Part shown: piece by piece, positions 35,287-45,885 of the stretch
How the letters are laid out: each line of letters begins with the position of its first letter
Numbering within the stretch: position 1 is the first letter of the stretch
Origin: Mycolicibacterium gadium
GTDB taxonomy: Bacteria; Actinomycetota; Actinomycetes; Mycobacteriales; Mycobacteriaceae
Length of the DNA stretch: 64,000 nucleotides
Direction of reading: 5' to 3'
Assembly: GCF_010728925.1 (NCBI RefSeq)
Contig: NZ_AP022608.1
Coordinates: 3,596,001-3,660,000 of the forward strand
Made by a program: the position numbers and the translations under genes
Notes under the pieces: model-generated
Told to the model about the DNA's origin: nothing
The model's database searches: none
Seen by the model: the letters and a program-made list of their open reading frames with translations, nothing else

Positions 35287-36150
35287 GTGCTCGAGGACTA
35301 TCTGCGTGACCACGACGGGGTCATCACGCTCGTCCAAGCGCGCGCCGCCGGCCTCAGTCACGACGCTGTAAACCGACGGGTCCGCTCGGGCGCATGGCTT
35401 CGGTGTACGCCCGGTGTCTACTTCGTCGCTGACCGACCGTTCACCGAGGCCGCGAGAATTCGTGCTGCGGTTTGGTCCTACGGCCCGCAGGCAACGGCGA
35501 GCGGACTTGCCGCCGCGTGGTGGCATGGGCTCACTCGATATGCACCCGACCCCGTGGAAGTAACGGTGCCCAAGGTCAGCAACCACCGCCGACGATATGG
35601 CGTCCGTGCTCGGCGACGCGATCTGAGCCCCCGCGACGTTGTCGAACGCAATGGCTTGCGGGTGACCGCGCTCCCGCTGACCGTCGTCGAGGCAGCGGTA
35701 CGTCGACGCGACGGAGCGAAGCTGATGGACCGCGCCCTGCAGCGTCACGTCGAGCTCGAACAGCTTTGGCGCGCACACCTGCGCAACAAAGGCAGGCATG
35801 GTTCACCCGCCGCCCGCCAGTTGCTACAAGCCGCCGGGGACGGCGCGCGTTCGGAGGCTGAGCGTCTAATGGTCAAACTCCTGCGAGATGCACGATTCAC
35901 TGGATGGAAGACCAACTATCCGGTCGGCGGCTACAAGGTCGACATCGCTTTCCCGAAGGAAAAGATCGCCATCGAGGTCGACGGCTGGGCATTTCACAGT
36001 GACGAAGAAGTTTTCCAGCGCGACCGCACGCGCCAGAACACGATATCGCTCAGTGGCTGGCAGGTGCTGCGGTTCACCTGGCTGGATCTGACGGAGTACC
36101 CGCAGCGCGTAATCGCTGAAATCGCAGCAGCTCTCCGACAGCCACGATGA
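35287..36150 (+). CDS. AbiEi-like HTH plus DUF559 endonuclease-fold protein
   Basis: A 287-residue protein. The N-terminus (residues 1-60, YLRDHDGVITLVQARAAGLSHDAVNRRVRSG) is an AbiEi-antitoxin-type winged helix. The C-terminus (about 195-285) is a DUF559/very-short-patch-repair-like endonuclease fold with VDIAFPKEKIAIEVDGWAFHS and FQRDRTRQN, where Glu/Asp residues suggest a nuclease core. Members are abundant in mycobacteria and often linked to defence, without proven function. The start is uncertain: GTG 35287 is chosen, but ATT 35257 (good spacing to GAGGGG) or GTG 35215 inside the palindrome are alternatives. Its end overlaps the convergent transporter by 77 bp. Confidence 0.75.
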   Translation: MLEDYLRDHDGVITLVQARAAGLSHDAVNRRVRSGAWLRCTPGVYFVADRPFTEAARIRAAVWSYGPQATASGLAAAWWHGLTRYAPDPVEVTVPKVSNHRRRYGVRARRRDLSPRDVVERNGLRVTALPLTVVEAAVRRRDGAKLMDRALQRHVELEQLWRAHLRNKGRHGSPAARQLLQAAGDGARSEAERLMVKLLRDARFTGWKTNYPVGGYKVDIAFPKEKIAIEVDGWAFHSDEEVFQRDRTRQNTISLSGWQVLRFTWLDLTEYPQRVIAEIAAALRQPR

Positions 36151-37000
36151 GCCACGCCGCGAACGCGATCCAGAAGAACGCCAGTGAGATCACGACGAAC
36201 CACCGCCAGCCGGTCTCCACGAACATCGCATAGGTCGCCGACGAGTACATTCCGAATGGGAAGACCGCGGGCCAGCCAAGCCCCACCGATCGCCGGACCG
36301 CCACGTAGCCGAGCACCGGAATCCACACCGTCGCCACGATCCACGTTGCGATTGTCACCGCGCGCACGCCGTCGGCGATCGGCCCGGGAATCAGCGCGTG
36401 ATGCAGATGGTCACCGGCCAGCGTCGCAATCGCTATGCCGCCCATCAGAATCCATACGTCAGGCTGAACCAGCTCCGCCGACGACGCATCGTGGCGCACC
36501 CGCCAGAGCACCAGTGATGTCATCGCCAGATACAGACAGATGCCGAGCACCCAGAAAATGAAAGCCCAGAAGACGACGTCGAGTTCGGCGAAGACGATCG
36601 CCAACCCGGACGTCGCGACCGCAGCGAGCTCCCATCCGCCGCGAGCACGATCGCGCAGCCCCGTCCACCGGTGCCGCCACATCGAGCGAGCGGAGATCGG
36701 CGCCAACGACAACCAGCCCTGCAACGCCATGCCCCCCAACACCCACAGCACGATGCGATGATCGGCCAGCCGCGTACCCACCACCGCACACGCCGCGACA
36801 TAGGTGAACAGCGCCAGTGTGACGTCGGGATCGCGCATATCGAACTCGCGCCATGCCTTGGCCACCAGAAACATCAACACCGGCAGCCCAACTGCGGCGA
36901 AGACAATCAGGATCTCACTGATGACACCGAGGCCGTGATCCGCGGCCGCGATCGACACGATGCCGGTCGCCATGACCGCCGCGAATACGTCGGGTCTCAC
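36074..37000 (-). CDS. TDT-family (TehA/Mae1-like) membrane transporter
   Basis: A 308-residue protein with about ten transmembrane helices, beginning [22 protein letters not shown]. The MATGI motif in the first helix and the later HHALIPG are typical of tellurite-resistance/dicarboxylate transporters, which move small organic or inorganic anions. The GTG at 37000 overlaps the cyp126 stop by four bases (GTGA); an upstream extension would reach into the P450 frame. With purB and cyp126 it forms a translationally coupled chain. Substrate unknown. Confidence 0.83.
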   Translation of the reverse strand: MRPDVFAAVMATGIVSIAAADHGLGVISEILIVFAAVGLPVLMFLVAKAWREFDMRDPDVTLALFTYVAACAVVGTRLADHRIVLWVLGGMALQGWLSLAPISARSMWRHRWTGLRDRARGGWELAAVATSGLAIVFAELDVVFWAFIFWVLGICLYLAMTSLVLWRVRHDASSAELVQPDVWILMGGIAIATLAGDHLHHALIPGPIADGVRAVTIATWIVATVWIPVLGYVAVRRSVGLGWPAVFPFGMYSSATYAMFVETGWRWFVVISLAFFWIAFAAWLIVAVGELLRFQRLRAAGTPSDPAR

Positions 37001-38232
37001 GGCCGTAGTTCGACCACCATGTGGCGGATACCCGTGTGCCGGTTGCTGCGCGTCCACTCGACAGGCTTGACCAGCCGCACCGATCCGAACCGCGTCAGCA
37101 GCTCCTCATAGAGCACCCGCAGCTCGAGCCGCGCCAGGTTCGCGCCGAGGCAGTAGTGCACTCCCTGGCCGAACCCCAAGTGCGGGTTGGGTTTGCGCGT
37201 GATGTTGAAGGTTTCGGCATCCGCGAACACCAGCGGATCGCGATTCGCCGAGCCCTCCCAGATCTGCACCTTATCGCCGGCCTTGATCTCGCAGCCCGCC
37301 AGCTCCGCGTCGCGCGTCGCGGTTCGCCTCTTCGACGGCGACGGCGACGTCCACCGCACCATCTCCTCGACCGCGGTCGGCAGATGTGTCAAATCCGAAC
37401 GCAGCGCCTGGAATTGGTCCGGATACTCGATCAACGCCAACAACCCGCCCGCGACGGCATTGCGTGTGGTCTCCGCACCGGCGCTGAACAGCAAGCTGAA
37501 GAACAGGTACAGCTCCATGTCCGAGAGGCTCTCGTCCTCCACCGTCGCGTTTGCGACCACCGACAGCATGTCGTCGGTCGGCGCGGACCGCTTCGATGCG
37601 ATCAACTCCTGGCCGTAGGTGTACATCCGCGAACCGGCTTCCTCCGCGGTCAACTGCCCCACTGAGGCCTTCCGCGAGCCTCCGAAATCGAACTGCGGCT
37701 CGATCGCCTCGAACAGCCAATGGCGTTCGGATTCAGGCACTCCCAGCAGTATGCAGATCATCTGCATCGGCAGCTCGGCGGCCACGTCGACCAGGAAATC
37801 AAAGGCACTGCAGGGCTCGATGTCGTCGAGCAGTCGACGGGCGCGGCTCCGCAGATCGTCTTCGACGCGGGCGATCATCCGCGGTGTCAGACCCGAGCTG
37901 ACGAGGCGGCGGATGTGGGAATGCCGCGGATCGTCCATCATGTTGAGGACCTGTCCCGCAACCGCCAGATCCTGCAGCAGCGTGCCACCGAACGGCCGGG
38001 CTCCCCCGGTCACCGACGAGTACGTCACCGGATCCCGGAACACCGCAAGGGTTTCGGCGTGGGTCGCGACGGACCAGAACCCTTCGTGGTCGGGCGTGTT
38101 GGCGGTCGGCTCGTGCCAGTAGACGGGCGCCTCGCGACGGTGCACCGCGAATAGCGCATGCGGAAAGCCGTCGGCGAAGTTGTCCAGATCGGTGAAGTCG
38201 ATCCCGGCCAGCGCACCCGCCACTGAAGTCAC
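36997..38232 (-). CDS. cyp126: cytochrome P450 CYP126
   Basis: A 411-residue P450, counterpart of Rv0778. The I-helix oxygen-binding motif is [10 protein letters not shown] (AGxET). The heme loop is [18 protein letters not shown] with the thiolate Cys. [17 protein letters not shown] is the usual bacterial G-H region. CYP126 is known to bind azoles and its natural substrate is unsettled. The GTG at 38232 overlaps the purB stop by four bases and its own stop overlaps the transporter start, so purB, cyp126 and the transporter are likely one mRNA. Confidence 0.92.
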   Translation of the reverse strand: MTSVAGALAGIDFTDLDNFADGFPHALFAVHRREAPVYWHEPTANTPDHEGFWSVATHAETLAVFRDPVTYSSVTGGARPFGGTLLQDLAVAGQVLNMMDDPRHSHIRRLVSSGLTPRMIARVEDDLRSRARRLLDDIEPCSAFDFLVDVAAELPMQMICILLGVPESERHWLFEAIEPQFDFGGSRKASVGQLTAEEAGSRMYTYGQELIASKRSAPTDDMLSVVANATVEDESLSDMELYLFFSLLFSAGAETTRNAVAGGLLALIEYPDQFQALRSDLTHLPTAVEEMVRWTSPSPSKRRTATRDAELAGCEIKAGDKVQIWEGSANRDPLVFADAETFNITRKPNPHLGFGQGVHYCLGANLARLELRVLYEELLTRFGSVRLVKPVEWTRSNRHTGIRHMVVELRP

Positions 38233-39647
38233 AGGATCGCGCCCGACGTGTATTTGGCGGCCTCCGGATACCGGCTGACCAACTCGCCCACCGCTTCCAC
38301 GACCCGGTCCACCTGATCGCCGGCCGCACCCGTGAACGCCTGCTTGTCCGCCAGTGCCGCCTCCAGCGACATCCGGTCCAGCGGCAGTCGCGAGTCTGCG
38401 GCCAGCCGGTCGAGCAGGTCGGGCTCCTGGCCCTTCTCCCGCATCGCCAGCGCCACCGCGACGGCGTGTTCCTTGATCACCTCGTGAGCGGTCTCCCTGC
38501 CGACGCCTGCGCGCACCGCCGCGATCAGGATCCGCGTCGTCGCCAGGAACGGCAGATACCGGTCGAGCTCGCGCTGAATCACCGCCGGATAGGCGCCGAA
38601 CTCGTCGAGCACGGTCAAAAACGTCTCCGTCTGCCCGTCGATCGCGAAGAACGCGTCGGGCAACGCCACCCGCCGCACCACCGAGCAGAAGACGTCGCCT
38701 TCGTTCCACTGCGCGCCCGCGAGTTCGGCTGCCATCGACGCGTAACCGCGCAGCACCACCTGCAGCCCGTTGACACGTTCGCAGGAGCGCGTGTTCATCT
38801 TGTGCGGCATCGCCGACGAGCCGACCTGGCCGGGCGCGAAACCCTCGGTCACCAGTTCGTGGCCCGCCATCAGCCTGATCGTGTGCGCCATCGATGACGG
38901 TCCCGCACCGGCCTGCACGAGAGCCGAGACGACATCATGGTCCAGCGACCGCGGATATACCTGGCCGACACTGATGAAAATCTCTGTGAAGCCAAGGAAT
39001 TCGGCGACACGCCGTTCCAGATCGGCCAGTTTCGACGCGTCGCCGGAGAGCAGGTCGAGCATGTCCTGCGCGGTGCCCATCGGGCCCTTGATGCCGCGCA
39101 GCGGGTACCGGTCGATGAGTTCACGCAGCCGGGTCAACGCGACCAGAAGCTCCTCGGCGGCCGACGCGAATCGCTTACCCAGCGTGGTGGCCTGCGCGGC
39201 GACGTTGTGCGAACGTCCCGCCATCACCAGGTCGCGATAGACGACGGCGCGCTCGGCGAGCCGGGCCACCACCGCGATACCGTGCGAGAACACCAGTTCC
39301 AGGGAGCGACGAATCTGCAGCTGCTCGACGTTCTCCGTGAGGTCGCGAGACGTCATGCCCTTGTGCACATGCTCATGGCCCGCCAGCGCGTTGTATTCCT
39401 CGATGCGCGCCTTCACGTCGTGGCGGGTCACCCGCTCGCGCGCCGCGATCGACGCAAGGTCGACGTCCTCGAGCACCCGCTCGTAGTCCTCGATCACGCC
39501 TTCCGGCACATCGACGCCGAGTTCAGCCTGTGCTCTCAGCACCGCCAACCACAGCCGCCGCTCGGCCATGACCTTCGCCTCCGGCGACCAGATGGCCACC
39601 ATCTCGTCGCTGGCGTACCGGTTGGCCAGCACATTCGGGATCGACAC
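38229..39647 (-). CDS. purB: adenylosuccinate lyase
   Basis: A 472-residue fumarase/aspartase-superfamily enzyme acting twice in purine synthesis (SAICAR to AICAR, and adenylosuccinate to AMP). The superfamily signature is [10 protein letters not shown], with the catalytic Ser loop. Other conserved stretches are [19 protein letters not shown] and [19 protein letters not shown]. The GTG at 39647 gives 472 residues, the same as M. tuberculosis PurB. It is divergent from the DUF429 gene by 40 bp. Confidence 0.95.
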   Translation of the reverse strand: MSIPNVLANRYASDEMVAIWSPEAKVMAERRLWLAVLRAQAELGVDVPEGVIEDYERVLEDVDLASIAARERVTRHDVKARIEEYNALAGHEHVHKGMTSRDLTENVEQLQIRRSLELVFSHGIAVVARLAERAVVYRDLVMAGRSHNVAAQATTLGKRFASAAEELLVALTRLRELIDRYPLRGIKGPMGTAQDMLDLLSGDASKLADLERRVAEFLGFTEIFISVGQVYPRSLDHDVVSALVQAGAGPSSMAHTIRLMAGHELVTEGFAPGQVGSSAMPHKMNTRSCERVNGLQVVLRGYASMAAELAGAQWNEGDVFCSVVRRVALPDAFFAIDGQTETFLTVLDEFGAYPAVIQRELDRYLPFLATTRILIAAVRAGVGRETAHEVIKEHAVAVALAMREKGQEPDLLDRLAADSRLPLDRMSLEAALADKQAFTGAAGDQVDRVVEAVGELVSRYPEAAKYTSGAIL

Positions 39648-39687
39648 AAACACACAGCTTACGGCCCGGGTAAGGCAGTCTTGCCGT

Positions 39688-40542
39688 ATGTACTTCGTTG
39701 GGCTTGATCTCGCATGGGGTGAGAAGAACCAGACCGGCGTTGCGGCCATCGATGCCGACGGCAGGCTGTTGCACGTCGGGGCCGCCGGGGACGACAACAG
39801 CATCATCGCCGCGATCGCGCCCTATACCGGCGACGCATGCCTGGTGGGTATCGACGCCCCCCTGATAGTGAAGAACGCGACGGGCCACCGTCCCGCCGAG
39901 GCCGCTTACAACCGCGACTTCCAGCGCTTCGAGGCCGGCGCGCGCCCGGCCTTCACCGACAAGCCCGAGTTCAAGCATCCCCGCGGCGCGCGGCTCGCCG
40001 AAGCGCTCGGTCTCGAGCTGGACCCGTCGTCGGATGCGAGCAGGCGGGCGATCGAGGTCTTCCCGCATCCCGCGTCGATCGTCCTGTTCAATCTCACCAA
40101 GACCCTCAAGTACAAGCGCGGACCGTTCGACGAGCGCAAGGCTGCGCTGCTGACGTTGATGACTCATATCGAGGGCCTCGACGCGGCCACTCCGAGGTTG
40201 CGCGTCAATCGCAACGTCGCGTGGGTCGCGCTGCGCAAGCGGGTCGAGGCGGCCACCCGGCCGTCACAGCTGGACCGCGACGAGGATCCCGTCGACGCGG
40301 TCATCTGCGCCTACGTGTGCGCCTACTGGTACGACAGACCCGAAGACGTCACCATCTACGGCGACGCCGAAAGCGGATACATCGTCACCCCGACGCTGCC
40401 GGGTGACCGTGTCAAGAAGCCGAATCAGACCGCAGCGCAATCGGGTTCGGACGATATCGTTGCCCGGCTCGAGCAGGTGCAACAGATGATCGAGCGGGCT
40501 CAGCGTGAGCTCACCGCGATCCGCAGACAACTCGGGGGTTAG
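39688..40542 (+). CDS. DUF429 family protein (Rv0776c type)
   Basis: A 284-residue protein with the DUF429 hallmark start MYFVGLDLAWGEKNQTGVAAID, an RNase H-like/actin-like strand with Asp, followed by LVGIDAPLIV and VNAVIC-type DPVDAVICAYVCAYW near residues 205-220. This resembles predicted RNase H-fold nucleases. The C-terminal 30 residues form a charged coiled-coil-like helix (ARLEQVQQMIERAQRELTAI). It is the Rv0776c counterpart, longer by this C-terminal helix. Its end overlaps the convergent permease by 4 bp. Function unproven. Confidence 0.8.
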   Translation: MYFVGLDLAWGEKNQTGVAAIDADGRLLHVGAAGDDNSIIAAIAPYTGDACLVGIDAPLIVKNATGHRPAEAAYNRDFQRFEAGARPAFTDKPEFKHPRGARLAEALGLELDPSSDASRRAIEVFPHPASIVLFNLTKTLKYKRGPFDERKAALLTLMTHIEGLDAATPRLRVNRNVAWVALRKRVEAATRPSQLDRDEDPVDAVICAYVCAYWYDRPEDVTIYGDAESGYIVTPTLPGDRVKKPNQTAAQSGSDDIVARLEQVQQMIERAQRELTAIRRQLGG

Positions 40543-41966
40543 TCCGGCGTTTCGGCCAGCTGGGTGGGATCGGTGATGGCCGTCTGCTTGATTCCGAGTT
40601 GCTTGTTGATCGCCAGGGTGATCAAGAAGAGCGCGATCCCGACGAGCAGCAGTGCGCCGGCCAACAGATACTGCGAACCCGGACGGCCCGACAGCGGAGT
40701 CACCAGGTACAGCGATGCGATGCAACCGATCACAGGCAGCGCTGTCGGCGTCTTGAAATGCCCGCCTGCCTGCTTGACGTCTCGGCGGAGCACCAGCACC
40801 GCGATGTTGACCATCGCGAAAACCGCAAGCAACAGAAGCGAAGTCGTGCCACCGAGCACGGAGACAGCGCTGTCGCTGGCGAAGGCGGACACGTAGAAGA
40901 TCAGCCCGAATGCGATGACCGTCGTGAAGATGATGGCCACCCACGGAGTGCGCCGGGTCTTGTGCACCGAACCCAATACCGGGGGCAGTACGTGTTGGCG
41001 CGCCATGCCATAGATCAATCGGCTGGCCATGAGCATGTTGATCAGGGCCGTATTGGACACCGCGAACATCGTGATGAACGGGAAGATCGTGTCGATCGGC
41101 AGCCCGGGCGCCGCCGCCTCGACGACGTCGACAAGCGGGGTCTTGCTCTCCCTGAGGTCACCGATCGGCACCAGTGCCACCGCGATGATCGACACGAGGA
41201 CATAGACGACACCGGCGATCGTCAGGCCGCTGAGGAGAACCTTGGGGAAGATCCGCACCGGGTCCTTCGTCTCCTCGGCCATGTTGACCGAGTCCTCGAA
41301 GCCGACCATCGCGAAGAACGCCAACGAGGTCGCCGCTGTCACCGCCACGAAAGTACTTCTATCGCTTTCACTTTCGAAAAGGATGATCCGTGAGAAGTCG
41401 AGGTTGTCGCCGCCCTGCGTGAACGCCCAGAGTCCGACGATGATCACCATCAGCAGGCCCGTGATCTCGATGATCGTGAGGAAGACGTTCAGTTTCACGC
41501 TCTCGCTGACGCCGCGGAAGTTGATCGCAGCGAGGCCCGCCATGAACGACAACGCGATGACCGCGATTCCGACCTTGCCCCAGTCCAGTCCGAAGCCCTT
41601 GATCAAGTTGGACGCGAACGCCTGCGACGCGGTGGACGCCGAGGTGATACCCGAGCACATCACGACGAAGGCGACGATGAAGGTGAAGAAGTGGATGCCG
41701 AATGCCTTGTGCGCGTAGAGCGCTGCGCCCGCCGCTTGCGGATACTTGGTCACCAGCTCCAGATATGAGAATGCGGTGATGGTCGCGATCACGAACGCGA
41801 GCAGGAACGGCAGCCACGCTGCGCCACCGACCTCGCCGGCCACCTGCCCGGTGAGCGCGTATACGCCGGTGCCGAGAATGTCGCCGACGACGAACAGCAG
41901 CAGCAGTCCCGGGCCCATCACCCGTTTCAGCTCCGGCTGACCCTCCGCAGTTTCCGGCTTTGTCAC
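40539..41966 (-). CDS. APC-family amino-acid permease
   Basis: A 475-residue permease with about 12 helices. Helix 1 carries the substrate-binding G-D-I-L-G-T-G-V-Y motif (VVGDILGTGVYALTG). EEXXXP-like AEETKDPVRIFPK marks the conserved loop after helix 6. The family imports amino acids or polyamines by proton symport or exchange; specificity cannot be read from sequence. GTG start. It lies 19 bp downstream of an SDR gene on the same strand, though a functional link is not obvious. Confidence 0.87.
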   Translation of the reverse strand: MTKPETAEGQPELKRVMGPGLLLLFVVGDILGTGVYALTGQVAGEVGGAAWLPFLLAFVIATITAFSYLELVTKYPQAAGAALYAHKAFGIHFFTFIVAFVVMCSGITSASTASQAFASNLIKGFGLDWGKVGIAVIALSFMAGLAAINFRGVSESVKLNVFLTIIEITGLLMVIIVGLWAFTQGGDNLDFSRIILFESESDRSTFVAVTAATSLAFFAMVGFEDSVNMAEETKDPVRIFPKVLLSGLTIAGVVYVLVSIIAVALVPIGDLRESKTPLVDVVEAAAPGLPIDTIFPFITMFAVSNTALINMLMASRLIYGMARQHVLPPVLGSVHKTRRTPWVAIIFTTVIAFGLIFYVSAFASDSAVSVLGGTTSLLLLAVFAMVNIAVLVLRRDVKQAGGHFKTPTALPVIGCIASLYLVTPLSGRPGSQYLLAGALLLVGIALFLITLAINKQLGIKQTAITDPTQLAETPD

Positions 41967-41985
41967 GATGCGCCTCCCGCCAGTC

Positions 41986-42951
41986 CTAGGTGAACTGCAT
42001 TGTTCCCGTCATCGATGAAACCGCGTCGAGGAATTGCGTAACCAATTCAGGATCCTCGGTGCGCTGCCAGCCGAACGTCGTTGGCCGCTGGGCCCTGTCG
42101 TGCCAAAAATGGCCCGGTTCAGATTCGGGTCGGGTGGCGACCAGCCACACCGCAGTGTCTGCACCGTCTGCAGTATCGCGCAGCAGTGGGCGTGTCACCA
42201 CTCGAAACACCGGTAATGCTCCGGCGACGCCGGGAGTCTCTACCCAGCCCGGGTGCATGCTCTCGACCCGAATGTCAGAACCCGAGAGCCTGTGCGCCCA
42301 CGCTTCCGCGAGCGTCACCTGCATCCGCTTGGTTCGCGCGTACACCCGAACACCGTTGTAATCACCGGATTTCGATTCCATGTCGTCGACCGAAAGCGGA
42401 GATGTGTACATGCCTCCCGACGACATGAAGACGACCGAAGCGCCATGGGCAGCCCGCAGCAACGGCAAGAGTTTCTCGGTCATGAGGTGCGGTCCCAGGA
42501 CGTGGCAAGCCAGCTGGGTTTCGTGACCCTGAGGCGTTTCGATGCGCTCTTTCGGCATCGCACCGGCGTTGTGAACCACCCCGTGGAGTTCTTCGATGCG
42601 ACCGGAAAGGTCGTCGCACCAGGCCCGGACGGCGTCCAGATCGGATACATCGCAGACTTCTTCGACCACCATCGCCCCGGATACCGCGCGCCGGATCGCA
42701 CCCGCCGAATGCCTGACCTTGTCGGGGTTTCGACCAAGCAGATGGACGGTCGCGTCGAGTTCGGCGAACGAGCGGGCGATGGCCTCACCTATCCCTGCCG
42801 TCGCACCGGTGACGACAACGCGCTTTCCGGCCATCGCCTTTGGCCGCGGGTCCGCCGGCCACCATGTCCGCCGCAAACGTGAACCGATCTTTGTGTAACC
42901 GAGTACGACGGAGCGGTCCAGCGCGTTGTCGAGAAGCCTGGCGAATCTCAC
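41986..42951 (-). CDS. SDR-family oxidoreductase (DHRS12-like)
   Basis: A 321-residue SDR with a roughly 40-residue N-terminal extension that is basic and aromatic (YTKIGSRLRRTWW), before the cofactor motif TGATAGIG. The NNAG-type element is VVHNAGAM. The catalytic Ser lies in FMSSGGMYTS and the Tyr-x-x-x-Lys is YARTKRM. The N-terminal extension and C-terminal FGWQRTEDPE resemble human DHRS12-like members. Substrate unknown, possibly a lipid alcohol. GTG start at 42951. It is 41 bp downstream of the TetR gene on the same strand. Confidence 0.83.
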   Translation of the reverse strand: MRFARLLDNALDRSVVLGYTKIGSRLRRTWWPADPRPKAMAGKRVVVTGATAGIGEAIARSFAELDATVHLLGRNPDKVRHSAGAIRRAVSGAMVVEEVCDVSDLDAVRAWCDDLSGRIEELHGVVHNAGAMPKERIETPQGHETQLACHVLGPHLMTEKLLPLLRAAHGASVVFMSSGGMYTSPLSVDDMESKSGDYNGVRVYARTKRMQVTLAEAWAHRLSGSDIRVESMHPGWVETPGVAGALPVFRVVTRPLLRDTADGADTAVWLVATRPESEPGHFWHDRAQRPTTFGWQRTEDPELVTQFLDAVSSMTGTMQFT

Positions 42952-42992
42952 CCGTAGCTAGTTATCCAACATGCGAACTGCGCAAACGTCGA

Positions 42993-43622
42993 TCACACCT
43001 GGGCGACGTGTTCGTCGATCGGCGCGAGCACATCGATGACGTCGATCAATGTCGCGCGGGCGGTCGCGCGCGGACCGTCACCGTCGCCCACCAGCGCGGC
43101 GACCACCGCGCCGTCGACAGCACACACCAACGCCGTGAGCAGCTCCACGCGCACCGCCCGTCCGGATCGCTCGACGACCTCGACGACGGCGTCGGTGCGC
43201 TGCTGCAGGATGCGCCGTTCGATATCGCGCAGCCCCGGCTGGCGGGCGCAGGCGATGTAACGCTCGTATCGGGAGATCAACTGCTCGGTGACCCGCAGTC
43301 CGTTGGCCTCCCCGACGAGAAGGTCGACCAAGATGTCGGCCGTCGACTCCGCGCCGCGGCGCCGCCGCGACAGGGCGGACACCCGCACCTGAAGCTGTTC
43401 GGCCTCACGCGCGCCCGCGTATTCGACAGCCTTGGCGATCAAGTCCTCGAGCGATGAAAAGTAGTACGTCGTCGACGCCAGAGGCAGCCCGGCGCGACGA
43501 GCCACCGCACGGTGCCGCACTGCGTCGAACCCACCTTCGCACAGCAGGTCGGCAGCAGCGCTGACCAGCGCGTAGCGCCTTCTCTCCCCCTTCGGAGTGA
43601 CCGCTGCTGTCACGTAAAGCAT
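42993..43622 (-). CDS. TetR-family regulator (Rv0775 type)
   Basis: A 209-residue TetR protein. The HTH is in residues 17-55 (ALVSAAADLLCEGGFDAVRHRAVARRAGLPLASTTYYFSS), followed by the ligand-binding domain with several arginine-rich helices. Length and sequence fit Rv0775. It lies upstream of the SDR and permease genes and could regulate them. The 123 bp between its start and the divergent esterase gene would carry the promoters; no clear palindrome was seen there. Confidence 0.85.
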   Translation of the reverse strand: MLYVTAAVTPKGERRRYALVSAAADLLCEGGFDAVRHRAVARRAGLPLASTTYYFSSLEDLIAKAVEYAGAREAEQLQVRVSALSRRRRGAESTADILVDLLVGEANGLRVTEQLISRYERYIACARQPGLRDIERRILQQRTDAVVEVVERSGRAVRVELLTALVCAVDGAVVAALVGDGDGPRATARATLIDVIDVLAPIDEHVAQV

Positions 43623-43745
43623 GCTGCCAGTCTGAAGGGCACGGCATCGGGCTTTCGGCCAATCATCAGCCTTTACTCAGACAAGTCCGCACTTCTGCTC
43701 ACCGTGCCCACCGAAGCCGATCCGGCAGCCTGAGGCGCCGATGGC

Positions 43746-44567
43746 ATGATGGCCGCCATGCCCGAACTGAGTCGACGCGCCCTTTTGCGCCTCGGTGTCG
43801 GCGCGGTGGCCGGGGCGGCGACTCTGCGCTTGTCGCCACCGGCGACCGCAGCCCCCGCCCCGACGTACGTTGACGGCTCGTTCGTCTCGGCGGCGCGCGG
43901 CGGCGTCTCGACGAACTGGGCGATCGCCCGTCCGCCGGGACAGACCACCCCGTTGCGCCCGATCATCGCGCTGCATGGCAAGGGCCAGGACGCCGCGGGT
44001 GTGATGGCCGGTGGTGTCGAAAACGGACTGGCGCAAGCGGTCGACGCCGGCATCCCGCCGGTCGCCGTGGTCGCGGTCGATGGCGGCGGTAGTTACTGGC
44101 ACAAGCGGGCCTCCGGCGAGGACTCCGGTGCGATGGTGCTCACCGAGCTCATCCCGATGCTCGGCGAGCAGGGACTCGACACGTCACGCGTGGCATTCAT
44201 GGGCTGGTCGATGGGCGGTTACGGCGCACTGCTGCTCGGCGCGCGCCTGGGTGCGGCACGCACCGCGGCGATCACCGCAGTCAGCCCCGCGTTGTGGACA
44301 TCTTCGGGTGCCACTGCGCCGGGTGCGTTCGACGGTGCCGACGACTACGAGGCCAACAGCGTGTGGGGCCTGCCTGCGCTGAACTCGATTCCGATCCGGA
44401 TCGACTGCGGCGACAGCGATCCCTTCTACTCGGCGACGAAGCAGTTCGTCGCCCAGTTGGCCAACCCGCCCGCGGGCGGCTTCTCCCCCGGCGGCCACGA
44501 CGGCGCCTACTGGAGCTCGCAGTTGCCCGGCGAGGTGGCGTGGATGGCGCCCCTGCTCGTCGCCTGA
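43746..44567 (+). CDS. secreted alpha/beta-hydrolase esterase (Rv0774c type)
   Basis: A 273-residue protein with a twin-arginine-like signal (ELSRRALLRLGVGAVAGAA) and an esterase D-like hydrolase domain. The nucleophile elbow is GWSMGGYGA, the acid residue is likely in IDCGDSDPFY, and the histidine is in GGHDGAYW. Rv0774c is described as an esterase of this type, exported and acting on short-chain esters. Three in-frame ATGs exist (43746, 43749, 43758); the Tat motif works with any. It is convergent with purD, 1 bp apart. Confidence 0.87.
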   Translation: MMAAMPELSRRALLRLGVGAVAGAATLRLSPPATAAPAPTYVDGSFVSAARGGVSTNWAIARPPGQTTPLRPIIALHGKGQDAAGVMAGGVENGLAQAVDAGIPPVAVVAVDGGGSYWHKRASGEDSGAMVLTELIPMLGEQGLDTSRVAFMGWSMGGYGALLLGARLGAARTAAITAVSPALWTSSGATAPGAFDGADDYEANSVWGLPALNSIPIRIDCGDSDPFYSATKQFVAQLANPPAGGFSPGGHDGAYWSSQLPGEVAWMAPLLVA

Positions 44568-44568
44568 T

Positions 44569-45837
44569 CTAGACCGAGACGCGGCCCTGCGCCGCGGCCA
44601 GCCCGATATCGCCACGAAAGTGGCTGCCCGGCAAGCGAATCGACTTGATCAACGCATACGCGGCCTCACGCGCCGCAGACAGGTCGTCCGCGGTGCCGAC
44701 CACCGACAGCACCCGGCCGCCCGACGATACGATCGCGCCGTCGTCCCGGCGCGTGGTGCCCGCGTGCAGCACCCCGTCGGCTTCCGACCCGGTGATGACA
44801 TCACCGACCCGAGGCCGGCCGGGATAGTTCTCGGCGGCCAGCACGACCGTCACCGAGGCGCCACCGCGCCACACCAGCTGCGGCTGCTCGGCGAGCCTCC
44901 CCGTCGCAGCAGCGTACAGCAGCTGACCCAACGGCGTCTCCAGCAGTGCCAACACCGCTTGGGTCTCCGGATCGCCGAAGCGGCAATTGAATTCGACGAC
45001 GGCGGGCCCGCGCGACGTGAGGGCCAACCCGGCGTACAGCAGGCCCGAAAAGCCATTGCCGCGCTTGACCAGTTCGGCGGCAACGGGTTTCACGATGTCA
45101 TCGACGATCGCGGTGACCACACCGGCGGGCAGCCACGGTAGCGGTGCGTACGCGCCCATGCCGCCGGTGTTGGGTCCGGTGTCGCCGTCGCCGACACGCT
45201 TGAAGTCCTGGGCGGGGAGCAGCGGCACAACGGTTTCGCCGTCGACGACACAGAACAGTGAAACCTCGGGACCGTCGAGAAACGACTCGAGCAGCACCGG
45301 GTGTCCGGAGTCGAGCAGGCTGGCGGCATGTGCCCGCGCCGCATCGCGGTCGGCGGTCACCACGACACCCTTGCCGGCGGCCAGACCGTCGTCCTTGACG
45401 ACCCAGGACGGGTCGCCGACCGCCGGGCCGAACCGGTCCAGGGCCGCGTCGAGATTGGCGGGGTTGTCGACGATCTCACTGGTCGCGGTGCGCACCCCCG
45501 CGGCGGCCATCACGTCCTTGGCGAACGACTTCGAGCCCTCGATGCGAGCGGCGTCCTTGGTGGGCCCGAAGCAGGCGATGCCCGCGCTGCGGACCGCGTC
45601 GGCCACACCGAGCACGAGCGGCACCTCGGGGCCGACGACCACCAGGTCGGAGCCGATGCGCTGGGCGAGCTGGACGACGGCCGCACCGGAGGTGATGTCG
45701 ACGTCGTACTGGTCGGCGATGATCGCGGTGCCGGCGTTACCGGGCGCCACCGCAAGTTCCTCGACCTCGGGGTCTCGGCGCAGCGCAAGTAGCAACGCAT
45801 GTTCACGGGCACCGGATCCGATCACCAGGACGCGCAC
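44569..45837 (-). CDS. purD: phosphoribosylamine-glycine ligase (GAR synthetase)
   Basis: A 422-residue ATP-grasp enzyme that joins phosphoribosylamine and glycine. [19 protein letters not shown] starts the Rossmann-like N-domain. ATP-grasp motifs include [16 protein letters not shown] and the metal/nucleotide site [17 protein letters not shown]. Length equals Rv0772. It is divergent from the CYP125-like gene across an 82-bp gap containing a perfect palindrome. Confidence 0.96.
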   Translation of the reverse strand: MRVLVIGSGAREHALLLALRRDPEVEELAVAPGNAGTAIIADQYDVDITSGAAVVQLAQRIGSDLVVVGPEVPLVLGVADAVRSAGIACFGPTKDAARIEGSKSFAKDVMAAAGVRTATSEIVDNPANLDAALDRFGPAVGDPSWVVKDDGLAAGKGVVVTADRDAARAHAASLLDSGHPVLLESFLDGPEVSLFCVVDGETVVPLLPAQDFKRVGDGDTGPNTGGMGAYAPLPWLPAGVVTAIVDDIVKPVAAELVKRGNGFSGLLYAGLALTSRGPAVVEFNCRFGDPETQAVLALLETPLGQLLYAAATGRLAEQPQLVWRGGASVTVVLAAENYPGRPRVGDVITGSEADGVLHAGTTRRDDGAIVSSGGRVLSVVGTADDLSAAREAAYALIKSIRLPGSHFRGDIGLAAAQGRVSV

Positions 45838-45885
45838 AACCGCACACCTTAATGCCTCTCGCGGTGCAGACAGCGATCATCTCGG

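Noticed and set aside
42952..43745. Palindromic operator for the Rv0775-type TetR
   Set aside because: No convincing inverted repeat was seen in the 41-bp and 123-bp gaps around this gene.
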